From: VBAS01 sp035318985
Lineage (GTDB): Bacteria; Bacteroidota; Bacteroidia; Chitinophagales; Chitinophagaceae
Reading direction: 5' to 3'
NCBI GenBank assembly: GCA_035318985.1
Contig: DATHDP010000007.1
Coordinates: 1 to 10,751, forward strand
DNA length: 10,751 bases
Shown here in pieces: positions 1 to 7,049 of this stretch. The notes beneath the pieces were generated by a model, which had not been told where the DNA came from, ran no database searches, and saw only the letters and a program-made list of their open reading frames with translations. The translations under genes and the position numbers were made by a program. Within the stretch, counting starts at the first letter, position 1. Every line of letters begins with the position of its first letter.

Positions 1-1
1 G

Positions 2-538
2 GTGGCGCAATTGGAAAAAGACGGGATCAAGTTTTTACAAAAAGCAAAAAAGGAAGACTTAATAAAAAGATATTTTTTCAGATCACCTGATGGGTTAAAT
101 ATAATGCTTGCTTCCAACGTGGGGTTGTTTAAGCAGCCAACAGGAGTAACAATGTTATCTATGAATCCAATATCCCGTCAATCAGAAAAAAATTATCCAA
201 ATGCAGCATGTGGAGCCTTTGGTGAATTCTGTCATCCTGTTGCTGATCTTAATGCATCTATTGAGTATTGGAAAAAACTTGGCTTCCAGGTAACAACACA
301 AATGTCACAACCTTATCCCTGGGCAATTCTTTCTGATGGATTAATGCTGATCGGTTTGCATCAAACAAAGAACTTCAGTTATCCTGCTGTTACTTATTTT
401 GGATTGAATACTGAAAATAAAGTGAATGAGTTAAAAGGGAAAGGAGTAACAGGTATTACAGAGTTTATGGGTAAGAATAATGTAGTTCTTAAAACATGGG
501 AAGGGCTTCATTTCTTTTTATTTTCTGGGGGAATGTAA
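2..538 (+). CDS. VOC (glyoxalase/bleomycin-resistance fold) family protein, 5'-truncated
   Basis: The 3' part of a gene that enters from upstream. The reading frame is open from base 2, and the first visible GTG is probably an internal Val codon, because the protein begins in mid-domain. About 178 residues are visible. Residues ~1-40 look like the end of a first VOC module, finishing in the typical SPDGLNIML strand. Residues ~70-178 form a second beta-alpha-beta-beta-beta module: it starts GAFGEFCHPVADLNASIEYW, followed by a helix and LGF, and ends with a WEGLHFFLF strand. VOC proteins bind a metal and a small substrate between two such modules and include glyoxalases, dioxygenases and resistance proteins. 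The metal ligands cannot be assigned with half of the protein missing, so substrate and reaction are unknown. It is probably cytoplasmic. The stop codon lies at the edge of a 14-bp palindrome. Confidence 0.7.
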   Translation: MAQLEKDGIKFLQKAKKEDLIKRYFFRSPDGLNIMLASNVGLFKQPTGVTMLSMNPISRQSEKNYPNAACGAFGEFCHPVADLNASIEYWKKLGFQVTTQMSQPYPWAILSDGLMLIGLHQTKNFSYPAVTYFGLNTENKVNELKGKGVTGITEFMGKNNVVLKTWEGLHFFLFSGGM

Positions 539-550
539 GACGGCCGTCTT
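537..550. repeat. 14-bp perfect palindrome after the VOC gene
   Basis: AAGACGGCCGTCTT reads identically on both strands. It overlaps the last two bases of the VOC stop codon and ends 26 bp before the beta-helix start codon. As RNA it can only fold with a 5-bp stem and a GGCC loop, and no clear T-run follows, so a strong terminator is unlikely. It lies 4 bp before a TATGTTTC -7-like element, which would suit an operator for the downstream gene. That role is inferred. Confidence 0.6.
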
Positions 551-554
551 CATT

Positions 555-562
555 TATGTTTC
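555..562 (+). promoter_or_regulatory. Candidate -7 element upstream of the beta-helix gene
   Basis: TATGTTTC differs in one base from the Bacteroidota TAnnTTTG -7 consensus and lies 14 bases before the ATG at 577. No convincing -33 TTG partner is seen at 19-21 bp. This is a weak call. Confidence 0.3.
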
Positions 563-576
563 ACTTATAAATTACA

Positions 577-2142
577 ATGAAACGCTTACAACTAATATTA
601 TTGATCCTTTTATCTTTTTTATCTGCATCGTCACAAAGGAAATATTATTTCAGAGCTGGTGGAGATGAGAATAAAACAAACCAAAATGGAAGTATAAGAC
701 ATCCTTTTGAGAGTTTGGACGCTTTTGGGAAATTGGATTTGAAAGCAGGCGACACTATTTTTTTTCATGGTGGCGATGTTTTTAGCGGAACGATCAGGAT
801 CATCGGTATTAATGGAACTTTTAAAAAACCGGTTGTATTTACTACTTATGGAAAAGAGAAAGCAAAAATTTATGCTGGCGATAAAGAAGGGTTTGTTTTT
901 ACAGGATGTGAAAATTTCTCGATCAGCAATCTTATTTTATATGGCTCCGGTCGTAAAACGGGTAATACAACAGATGGTTTGAAATTGATTAACTGTAGAT
1001 CTGTAAAAATTAAAAACCTGGAAATATCAGGTTTTCAAAAAGCCGGTTTGCAATTATTTAATTGTCGCGATGCCGAAATTGATAGAGTGATCGCACAGGA
1101 TAATGGACATTCAGGTATTCTTGTTGAAGGCGATTATCAAAAACGATTATCAGAAAAAATTCATTTTGTCAATTGTCGTGCTGATAATAATCCCGGCGAC
1201 CCGACAAATCTTACTAATCATAGTGGTAATGGAATTGTTGTTGGTAACTGCAGAAATGTTTTGATTGAATATTGCATAGCGACCAATAATGGCTGGGATA
1301 TGCCGCGAATTGGTAATGGACCCGTTGGTATCTGGGCTTATGAAGCCGACTCTGTAATTATTCAACACTGTATTTCTTATAGGAATAAAACTGCACCCGG
1401 CGCAGCTGATGGCGGCGGCTTTGACCTTGATGGCGGTGTTACAAATTCTGTAATTCAATATTGTCTTTCTTATGAGAACGAAGGAAGCGGTTACGGTATT
1501 TTTCAGTATTGGAGTGCCGGCATATGGAAAAACAATACTGTTCGTTATTGTGTTAGCATTAATGACGGGAGAGTAACAGAGAATGCTTCCGGAATATATA
1601 TCTGGAATGGCCATAACGGGGATTCAACTTTTACAGATTTTTATGCGTACAATAATCTTTTTTATAACGATACAAAATATTCTTTCAGTTTTTCCCCGCT
1701 GAACGAACATAAAAGATTCTATTTTTTTAATAACGTTTTTATTTCATCAGATACCAGTGATATTTTTTACGGAGCCGATAGCAGCACAACAGATGTTTTC
1801 CTTAACAATGTGTGGATGCGTAAAAACGGCGGATTCATGCAAAACGGATCCGGCAATATGGAACAATGGGCAAGATCCACTGGTTATGAGGTCAGCAACA
1901 ATAAGTTTTATGGAATTACATTCGACAAAATGATCTTTGATCTTCCGAAATACACTGACATTACTGATCCGTACAGTTTCAAAACAAATCCTGTATTATT
2001 GAAAGTCTGTAATAATATTTTATGGAATAAAGGGCTTGATCTGAAAAAAATGTTTGGGATCGATCCCGGGAAAAAAGATTTCTTTGGCAACCAAGTCCCT
2101 AATGGTAAGGCTTTTGAACCCGGGGTTTTTGAAATGAAATAG
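577..2142 (+). CDS. Secreted right-handed parallel beta-helix repeat protein
   Basis: 521 residues. Residues 1-20 are a Sec signal peptide (MKR, a Leu-rich core, then SASSQ), with probable cleavage after Gln20. The mature protein opens with a strand and a DTIFFHGGDVFSGTI segment typical of the N-terminal cap of pectate-lyase-like folds. From about residue 105 to 400, short coils repeat with patterns such as GLKLINCRSVKIKNLEISG and GIVVGNCRNVLIEYCIATNN, which is the PbH1 ladder. A GGGFDLDGGVTNSVIQYC segment near residues 279-296 is characteristic of one secreted beta-helix subfamily. The end (FFGNQVPNGKAFEPGVFEMK) is a common C-terminal closing motif. Such proteins bind or cleave polysaccharides, but no catalytic residues can be named, so lyase activity is only possible. 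No lipobox or type IX sorting domain is evident. No Shine-Dalgarno sequence precedes the start. Confidence 0.85.
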   Translation: MKRLQLILLILLSFLSASSQRKYYFRAGGDENKTNQNGSIRHPFESLDAFGKLDLKAGDTIFFHGGDVFSGTIRIIGINGTFKKPVVFTTYGKEKAKIYAGDKEGFVFTGCENFSISNLILYGSGRKTGNTTDGLKLINCRSVKIKNLEISGFQKAGLQLFNCRDAEIDRVIAQDNGHSGILVEGDYQKRLSEKIHFVNCRADNNPGDPTNLTNHSGNGIVVGNCRNVLIEYCIATNNGWDMPRIGNGPVGIWAYEADSVIIQHCISYRNKTAPGAADGGGFDLDGGVTNSVIQYCLSYENEGSGYGIFQYWSAGIWKNNTVRYCVSINDGRVTENASGIYIWNGHNGDSTFTDFYAYNNLFYNDTKYSFSFSPLNEHKRFYFFNNVFISSDTSDIFYGADSSTTDVFLNNVWMRKNGGFMQNGSGNMEQWARSTGYEVSNNKFYGITFDKMIFDLPKYTDITDPYSFKTNPVLLKVCNNILWNKGLDLKKMFGIDPGKKDFFGNQVPNGKAFEPGVFEMK

Positions 2143-2170
2143 TTAACTGAACATTTTGATTTGTCTCCTC

Positions 2171-2178
2171 TATATTTG
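2171..2178 (+). promoter_or_regulatory. -7 promoter element of the FKBP lipoprotein gene
   Basis: TATATTTG is a full match to the Bacteroidota TAnnTTTG -7 consensus and lies 18 bases before the ATG at 2197, in the 54-bp gap after the beta-helix gene. The -33 side is poor: the nearest TTTG (2155-2158) is only 12 bp away. It suggests the lipoprotein gene has its own promoter. Confidence 0.5.
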
Positions 2179-2196
2179 CCAAAATTTTAAAATTAA

Positions 2197-2688
2197 ATGA
2201 AGCGTTTTTTCGCCTTTTTATCCGCTGTGGCCCTATTGTCATCCTGCTCTAAAAAAGTGGATGATAAATGTCAATATGATCCTTGTGCTATCGCTGCTCC
2301 TGCCTCTGAAGTTACCCAGTTGGAAGCTTACTTATCTTCAAATTCAATTACCGCTACCAAGCATTGCAGCGGCATGTATTATACCATTGATGCAGCTGGC
2401 TCTGGCACATCGGCTACTGGTTGCTCCACTGTAGGCGTAACATATAAAGGGCAATTAACGAATGGAAATGTGTTTGACCAACGCACCACAAGTTTCGGAC
2501 TGGATCAGGTGATCGCAGCATGGACGAAGGGAGTACCTCTGATAAAAACGGGAGGTAAGATCAAATTGTATTGTCCGCCATCACTTGCTTATGGCAGCCA
2601 GGTTGTCAGAGACCCTGTAACAGGTAATACTGTTATTCCTGCAAACTCCATTCTCATATTTGAAATTGTATTGAATAATGTTTATTGA
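2197..2688 (+). CDS. FKBP-type peptidyl-prolyl cis-trans isomerase, lipoprotein
   Basis: 163 residues. Residues 1-17 are a lipoprotein signal peptide with lipobox LLSSC, so Cys17 should be lipid-modified and the protein anchored in an envelope membrane. The FKBP domain spans about residues 75-163: VTYKGQLTNGNVFDQ, then VIAAWTKGVPLIKTGGKIKLYCPPSLAYG and IPANSILIFEIVL. Residues matching the FKBP12 active site are present: Tyr83, Phe93, Asp94, Val105, Ile106, Trp109 and Tyr132. It should therefore catalyse proline isomerisation during folding of exported proteins. The linker and domain carry five further cysteines (25, 30, 57, 76, 126), including a CQYDPC motif, which could form disulfides outside the cytoplasm. 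The residues after Cys17 (SKKVDD) are not an obvious surface-export signal, so a periplasm-facing location is likelier. No Shine-Dalgarno sequence is seen. Confidence 0.9.
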   Translation: MKRFFAFLSAVALLSSCSKKVDDKCQYDPCAIAAPASEVTQLEAYLSSNSITATKHCSGMYYTIDAAGSGTSATGCSTVGVTYKGQLTNGNVFDQRTTSFGLDQVIAAWTKGVPLIKTGGKIKLYCPPSLAYGSQVVRDPVTGNTVIPANSILIFEIVLNNVY

Positions 2689-2690
2689 CG

Positions 2691-2720
2691 TGAAGGTTGA
2701 GAAGAATTTATCAACCTTTA
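2691..2720. terminator. Hairpin between convergent genes, probable bidirectional terminator
   Basis: AAGGTTGA (2693-2700) pairs perfectly with TCAACCTT (2711-2718). One G-U pair and one more T-A pair extend the stem to 10 bp around a 10-base loop. It begins 2 bp after the FKBP stop codon and lies before the end of the opposing DUF4421 gene. Only a broken T-rich stretch follows on either strand, so termination strength is uncertain, but the position fits a shared terminator. Confidence 0.6.
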
Positions 2721-2748
2721 TCATTTCAAATAGCTTCCAGCTGATCAG

Positions 2749-3753
2749 CTATGATTTCTTTTTATGCCTGTCAAACCTGTGTGCAACTACAAGCCGAATA
2801 TTACCTGATGAGAATTTATAATTGTCTGGTGTAAGAGAGCCTTGCATCGATATAGAGCTACCTGTCCAGTTAGCACTTATGTTCCACTTTCTTCCATTGT
2901 ATCCGGCCGCTGCTTTATAAACATTCGATGGATTTAAGGAAACATTTTTTTCTTTTCTTGTTTCATCTTCTTCTCTTATAAAATTGACATCTAAATTAAT
3001 TACCACGGAACCTGTAATAAAAAAGTGTTTCGCCATAACCAAAGTATAAGCATAACCTGCACCTGGTCCAAAGCTCAGCACATTGATCTTACTAATTCCT
3101 GCTTGCGGAAATTCCCTGCTATATAAGGCTGGTATCAATGCACTATCACCCTGCACTGTGCCGTGATGAAATTCGCCGCCATATATAATTGACCCGGCTG
3201 ATTTCTTTTGCCACTCACTTTGTAAGAGTGCGGCACGGTAAGAAAATCTTTCTTTATTAGGGACCTGGTAAGCAGAAATACCAAAGAAAGTTGTTTTCAC
3301 ATCTTCACGATAATAATATTTGTCGGCGGGTACACCTGCCAATCCTTGTGGTTCCAAATGATATCCTTTAGGGGAGATATACATTAGATCAATGGCCCAT
3401 TTACGGGGATATACATGCACCTGAAAATTGAAGCCTTTTGTTTTTCCTTTTTCATCGCTCCCGTTGTTTAAAAAACTAAAGCCATTGAAAAGATTTATCG
3501 AAACATTTTTTATAGTAACGCCTATTCCAAGATTCAATTTAGGATTTGCTTTATATTCAAGTTCATTTGTGCTTCCACTGGAAGGAAAATTAAGGTGTAC
3601 ATATTTTTTTGATAAATAAAGACGGACTGTTGTCTTTTCACGAAATGTTTCATAATAAGCAGTGTCATGCTGAAAATCCTTTTGGGCAGTCATTTGTAAG
3701 GAACAAATGATGAATATAACCGTTACTAAAAGAACTTGCTGTCGTTGGATCAT
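2749..3753 (-). CDS. DUF4421 family envelope protein
   Basis: 334 residues from the chosen start. The frame stays open upstream to 3834, but the Met at 3753 is followed at once by a proper signal peptide (MIQRQQ, a hydrophobic core, SLQMTAQ, likely cut after Gln24), so the longer version is rejected. The mature part begins with the YYETFREKTTVRLYLSKKY region and the NPKLNLGIGVTIKNVSINL strand pair that I associate with DUF4421, a Bacteroidota family of unknown function. The body is rich in alternating aromatic and polar strands (GFNFQVHVYPRKWAIDLMY, FGPGAGYAYTLV) and ends in a basic tail (RFDRHKKKS). This looks like a beta-rich outer-membrane or periplasmic protein, possibly a small barrel; the location is inferred. 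The gene stands alone, convergent with the FKBP gene and divergent from the kinase gene. Confidence 0.7.
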   Translation of the reverse strand: MIQRQQVLLVTVIFIICSLQMTAQKDFQHDTAYYETFREKTTVRLYLSKKYVHLNFPSSGSTNELEYKANPKLNLGIGVTIKNVSINLFNGFSFLNNGSDEKGKTKGFNFQVHVYPRKWAIDLMYISPKGYHLEPQGLAGVPADKYYYREDVKTTFFGISAYQVPNKERFSYRAALLQSEWQKKSAGSIIYGGEFHHGTVQGDSALIPALYSREFPQAGISKINVLSFGPGAGYAYTLVMAKHFFITGSVVINLDVNFIREEDETRKEKNVSLNPSNVYKAAAGYNGRKWNISANWTGSSISMQGSLTPDNYKFSSGNIRLVVAHRFDRHKKKS

Positions 3754-3908
3754 GCTGTAAATATTAATACTTAATAATGTTTGTTTAAGTGGTTGTCGAA
3801 TTGAAAGGTATTTAAAAATAAATTTTAAAAACAAGTATTACAAAAGTTATTTTTCGATAAAAATTGATTAACCGGTCTTGTATAAAGAAAATGAAAATGT
3901 GGGAATCA

Positions 3909-3937
3909 TGTAACAATTACCCATAAGCCTGTAACAA
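3909..3937 (+). promoter_or_regulatory. Direct repeat TGTAACAA x2, two helical turns apart
   Basis: TGTAACAA occurs at 3909-3916 and again at 3930-3937, 21 bp start to start, in the gap between the divergent DUF4421 and kinase genes. Same-face spacing suits a dimeric activator or response regulator. The second copy lies about 20 bp upstream of the kinase -7-like element, overlapping the -33 region. The protein that would bind is unknown. Confidence 0.35.
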
Positions 3938-3956
3938 ATGAGGAAATAATTGCACC

Positions 3957-3964
3957 TACCTTGC
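3957..3964 (+). promoter_or_regulatory. Candidate -7 element of the histidine kinase gene
   Basis: TACCTTGC resembles the Bacteroidota TAnnTTTG element with a single base lost or changed. It lies 27 bases before the ATG at 3992. No good -33 TTG is found at the expected distance, which would fit dependence on an activator bound at the TGTAACAA repeats. Confidence 0.3.
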
Positions 3965-3991
3965 CCATATCTCAATTAATCCCCTCAAAAA

Positions 3992-4780
3992 ATGAATTCA
4001 ATTACAATTTCCCCCCGAAAAAAGACAACACAGTCCGTTTGGAGTGAACCTTCTATTCCATTGGTTTCTGTGCTCGCACATGAATTAAGAAATCCGTTAG
4101 CGAATATCATACTAACTGTTCATTTGCTTGAATCCAAAATATTGGATGATAACGACAGGCTATATATGGATATTATTAAGCGGAGCTCAGCAAAGATCAA
4201 TGACCTGATAAATGACCTTTTGAAAGGACAAAGGAAGGATGAGATACAAACGGAAAAACATTCTATTCACCAATTGCTTGACGAAGTGATCGAAGTGGCA
4301 AGCGACAGGCTGGTTCTTAAAAACGTTATCGTTAAGAAAAATTATGCTCCTTACGATCTCAAAGTAAAAATGGACAAACCAAAAATAAAAATTGCTCTAA
4401 CAAATATCATCATCAATGCTATTGATGCTATGCCATCAGAAAAAGGAGAACTGCGACTTGGAACAAAATTAATAAAGGGTAAGTGTGCTGTATCCATCCA
4501 GGACAATGGCAGCGGGATAAGCAAAGAGAATTTGCCATTGATATTTGATCCTTATTTTACTAATAAGCAAAATGGAGTAGGAGTTGGATTAGCTGCAACA
4601 AAAGATATTCTTCAATCGAACAAGGTTGGGGTAAGAGTGGAATCATTGATAGGGCATGGAACAAGATTCATTTTGTTGTTCGAAAAAACTAAGATGATCG
4701 CTAAAATAAGAAATCTAAAAGATCATCAACATACAATTACTCGGAATAAAATGCCTGCATTAATTGCATGTGAAGCTTGA
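3992..4780 (+). CDS. Sensor-less soluble histidine kinase
   Basis: 262 residues, with no signal peptide, membrane segment, PAS, GAF or receiver domain. The kinase core is complete. The HisKA H-box VLAHELRNPLANI has the phospho-acceptor His30. The HATPase_c domain has an N-box with Asn138 and Asn142 (TNIIINAIDAMP), a G1 box with Asp171 (DNGSGIS), an F-box at 185-189 (FDPYF) and a G2 box at 195-200 (GVGVGL). It should bind ATP, autophosphorylate and pass phosphate to a response regulator, but none is encoded nearby, so it is an orphan. Only about 25 residues precede the H-box. After the HATPase domain (~residue 230) comes a basic tail of about 30 residues with no recognised motif. Input may come from a partner protein, or it may act within a phosphorelay; both are inferences. 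No Shine-Dalgarno sequence is seen. Confidence 0.9.
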   Translation: MNSITISPRKKTTQSVWSEPSIPLVSVLAHELRNPLANIILTVHLLESKILDDNDRLYMDIIKRSSAKINDLINDLLKGQRKDEIQTEKHSIHQLLDEVIEVASDRLVLKNVIVKKNYAPYDLKVKMDKPKIKIALTNIIINAIDAMPSEKGELRLGTKLIKGKCAVSIQDNGSGISKENLPLIFDPYFTNKQNGVGVGLAATKDILQSNKVGVRVESLIGHGTRFILLFEKTKMIAKIRNLKDHQHTITRNKMPALIACEA

Positions 4781-4783
4781 AAA

Positions 4784-4814
4784 AATAAATTGGTGACAGT
4801 GCTTAGGATTTATT
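4784..4814 (-). terminator. Weak AT-only hairpin at the end of the methyltransferase gene
   Basis: On the minus strand AATAAAT and ATTTATT (plus positions 4808-4814 and 4784-4790) can pair across a 17-base loop and run into a T-tract (complement of the A-run at 4780-4785). The stem has no G-C pairs and overlaps the methyltransferase stop codon, so it is only a possible terminator in the 32-bp gap between the two convergent genes. Confidence 0.25.
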
Positions 4815-5667
4815 AAACGCTATACACATTTTCTAAAAGGCAATCGCCTGACCAGGGAAAAGGACGATATGGACCCGGGGGTTCTGGCATATCTGCAAAA
4901 GGTTTTATTTCATCATAAAGCCTGTTTAGCTTAGCAGCTGTTTTTAGTTTTGACTTTGATTCAATATGTTTCCATCCATATTTTTCATAAAACGCTTCGC
5001 CTTCTTCTGGTGCAAATTGAAATACAGCGCCGCTTCCTTCTAAAGCTGGTTGCATCTCTTTTAATATCATTTCTAAAAGCGCAGGAGAAACAAGATCAAA
5101 AACCCAACGACGAAAATGATGTTGTGATGAAAGATCAGTCGCCAATTCAGCATTTTGTTCAGCGGTGAGGTAGATGGTTAGTCCTTCTGTGATCACAAGA
5201 GCCTTTTTACATTCCTTATTTAATTGGTGAAATAACTCAAGTCTTGCTTTTCTGTCTGCAAGATCAAGAGCAATGCTTCTGTAATCACATTTTGGTTTTT
5301 CATTTTTAAGTATCTCATTTTTATAGTTGATCATTCCTGGCAGGTCAACATCTATCCACTTTAAATTTTTTGGCAATTGCATTCTGTAAGCTCTTGCATC
5401 AAGACCGGCAGCAAGGTTAACGATCATGTCATATCCCTGCTCAACATGCTTCATGACGAATTCATCAATCAAATAAGTTCTTGCTACAAAGGACCAGCTG
5501 TTTTTCCGACCGAATTCGATGGCATTGGCAATTTGCTCACCTTTTTCTCCGGCAAGTCTGCGTGCAAAAGGATCATGAAAAACTGCATCGGGTCTTTCAC
5601 TTTCTTCTGCTCTGAAGATGGCAACCCATCTTGCAGTATCGGAAATATTTTCTACAAGTTGTTCCAT
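4813..5667 (-). CDS. SAM-dependent methyltransferase, leucine carboxyl methyltransferase (LCMT) family
   Basis: 284 residues from the chosen start MEQLVENISDTARWVA. The frame is open to 5787, but the extra 40 codons run through a repeat and a dyad and do not look like protein, so the start at 5667 is preferred. Family hallmarks in order: the TARWVAIFRAEES entry helix; DPFARRLAG at 32-40; motif I VNLAAGLDARAYR at 82-94, which binds S-adenosylmethionine; the acidic loop WIDVDLPG at 104-111; LDLAD near 135; and EGLTIYL at 161-167. These match PF04072 and the bacterial TIGR00027-type group, cytoplasmic enzymes that often act on small molecules or carboxylates. The substrate is unknown, and no biosynthetic cluster surrounds it. 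The C-terminus ends in GPYRPFPWSGD and an aliphatic tail, and looks complete. The gene is convergent with the kinase. Confidence 0.85.
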   Translation of the reverse strand: MEQLVENISDTARWVAIFRAEESERPDAVFHDPFARRLAGEKGEQIANAIEFGRKNSWSFVARTYLIDEFVMKHVEQGYDMIVNLAAGLDARAYRMQLPKNLKWIDVDLPGMINYKNEILKNEKPKCDYRSIALDLADRKARLELFHQLNKECKKALVITEGLTIYLTAEQNAELATDLSSQHHFRRWVFDLVSPALLEMILKEMQPALEGSGAVFQFAPEEGEAFYEKYGWKHIESKSKLKTAAKLNRLYDEIKPFADMPEPPGPYRPFPWSGDCLLENVYSV

Positions 5668-5684
5668 GTATTGAAGGTAGAAAA

Positions 5685-5733
5685 TTATTATGAGCCGGGC
5701 TGAGTTGCTACTTTTAAGCTTTTGTTGCGACGC
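5685..5733 (+). repeat. Diverged inverted repeat, copy A (left of the M50-TPR gene)
   Basis: Begins TTATTATGAGCC and ends TTGTTGCGACGC. Aligned without gaps to the reverse complement of 7115-7163, it matches in about 38 of 49 positions by hand, with the first 12 bases identical and TTGCTACT also identical. A further TTGAAGG (5671-5677) matches the other copy after a short gap. It lies between the methyltransferase start and the M50-TPR stop codon. Confidence 0.6.
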
Positions 5734-5747
5734 TTCTTTTATCGTTC

Positions 5748-5763
5748 TGTCCAACATTGGACA
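5748..5763. promoter_or_regulatory. 16-bp dyad upstream of the methyltransferase gene
   Basis: TGTCCAA-CA-TTGGACA has perfect 7-bp arms around a 2-bp centre. It lies about 80 bp upstream of the methyltransferase start. It touches a minus-strand TCAATTTG (complement of 5762-5769), one base off the TAnnTTTG element, with a TTTG 17 bp further upstream. No T-run follows on either strand, so an operator is more likely than a terminator. Confidence 0.4.
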
Positions 5764-5811
5764 AATTGAGTTGTACTCTAATAGCACAAATAGATTACAG
5801 CTTAAATTCTT

Positions 5812-6981
5812 TTATAAATGTTTTTTTGTCTCAGTTATGAATTCGCCAATCAAATGTGTTGAGCTATCAAGTTCCATAGCTTTTGTAAATAATTGTAAAG
5901 CCTTATGATATTCTCCCTTGTCAAAATGATAAATTCCTAAATTTCTGTAACCATAAGAATTGTCTTTGTCGAGTTCTAAGGAATAATTAATATCCTTGAG
6001 TCCATCTTCTTGTTTCCCGATTTTAATTTTAGAGAGCCCTCTGTTATTATACGAGTAAGCAAAGTCTTTGTCAAGCTCAATTGCTTTGTCAAAAAACGAA
6101 ATTGCCTCCTCATACCTATTGAGTAAATTCAAGGTGTATCCTTTATTGTTCAACGAGTTTTTGTTATTAGGATTTTGTTCTAATGATTTATCATAAAGGT
6201 TCATTGCTTGTTCATGTAATTCCAGTTGTGAGTATGAAAATGCTGCATTTGACAAGTCATCAGAATTCATTTTGTTAAGTTGAATAAATTCATCGGAAAG
6301 TTCTTTTGATTTTTGATAATTCTTACCCAACAAATAAGAACTGATTGTCAAGCGATAAATATTTTCATCCTTAAAGCCGTTAGAAAGGATTTTGTCGAAT
6401 AATATTGCAGCTTCTGAATATCGTTGCTCTTGATACAACTCAGCAGCTTTAATATATTCTTTAGGCAAGCTTTTGTAGTAAAAAAGTCGTTTGAGATTGT
6501 AGCCGTCATTGTGTGTAAAAGTTCCATCATACAATTTAATTGGTGTTTCTATGGGTATAAGGTTTATGAATAGATCAAAAATAGAAGAGCCAAGAAATAC
6601 TATGAGAAAAAGCTTCAAAAACCCATGTAGATCGTAACTAAAAGTAAAATAACAAGCAACGAAAGCGATTAGAAGAGAAGTTATGGGACCTGTTAATGTA
6701 TATATTATTTGACGATTTATAGAAATTGCTTTTGCTGAAGGGATACAAAGCCCAAGCCTCCATGCGAAGGGATTGAATCGAAAGAAAATTTCCAAGAGCC
6801 CTATGTTAACTCTTAAACTCTTCCTTGGATCGCCGTATGACCCAATATATACTGTCACTTTCTTTTTTGTCAAAAGTATAGCAGGAACTGCATGTCCAAG
6901 TTCATGAAATAAGACTGTTAGTGGTCTTGTTAATGATGCTAGTAGAATTAGGGAGATAAGAATTATGGGAAAGTATTGCAT
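5812..6981 (-). CDS. M50-like zinc metalloprotease membrane domain fused to TPR repeats
   Basis: 389 residues. The N-terminal half is a membrane domain with hydrophobic segments near 4-24, 93-112 and 122-143. The first carries HELGH at 26-30, the HExxH zinc motif of site-2 proteases; the second follows LTGP, as in M50 proteins. NLIP (140-143) then NDGYNL (158-163) resemble the NxxP...DG motif that supplies the third zinc ligand, here probably Asp159. From ~177 to 373 come about six TPR units (clear ones start near 242, 274, 308 and 342, with NNKGYTLNLLNRYEEAISFFDKAIELD as the model), followed by a short tail. The likely role is intramembrane cleavage or handling of a membrane substrate recruited through the TPRs; substrate and activity are inferred. 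The gene stands alone, looks more AT-rich than prfB, and is bracketed by an inverted repeat, so it may be an acquired cassette. Confidence 0.8.
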   Translation of the reverse strand: MQYFPIILISLILLASLTRPLTVLFHELGHAVPAILLTKKKVTVYIGSYGDPRKSLRVNIGLLEIFFRFNPFAWRLGLCIPSAKAISINRQIIYTLTGPITSLLIAFVACYFTFSYDLHGFLKLFLIVFLGSSIFDLFINLIPIETPIKLYDGTFTHNDGYNLKRLFYYKSLPKEYIKAAELYQEQRYSEAAILFDKILSNGFKDENIYRLTISSYLLGKNYQKSKELSDEFIQLNKMNSDDLSNAAFSYSQLELHEQAMNLYDKSLEQNPNNKNSLNNKGYTLNLLNRYEEAISFFDKAIELDKDFAYSYNNRGLSKIKIGKQEDGLKDINYSLELDKDNSYGYRNLGIYHFDKGEYHKALQLFTKAMELDSSTHLIGEFITETKKHL

Positions 6982-7049
6982 TTACTGTATTATCTGTTAA
7001 TGGTAGTCATGGGTTACAGTCAACGAGCAGTAATATCAAGTTGTTATTC

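Noticed and set aside
1150..1614. 154-codon minus-strand open frame inside the beta-helix gene
   Set aside because: It lies wholly within a convincing gene on the other strand, has no signal or domain, and reflects the repetitive Asn/Ile/Thr coding pattern of the beta-helix.
2739..2750. AGCTGATCAGCT palindrome at the 3' end of the DUF4421 gene
   Set aside because: It overlaps the stop codon of the gene, cannot form a useful RNA hairpin without a loop, and the nearby 10-bp stem better explains termination.
3754..3834. 27-codon N-terminal extension of the DUF4421 protein
   Set aside because: It would bury a good signal peptide behind a second hydrophobic, basic segment.
5668..5787. 40-codon N-terminal extension of the methyltransferase
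   Set aside because: It would be translated from repeat copy A and the dyad, and family members begin at about the SDTARWVA helix.
5690..5908. 72-codon plus-strand ORF across the end of the M50-TPR gene
   Set aside because: It covers repeat copy A, the dyad and the antisense of TPR-coding sequence; no protein features.
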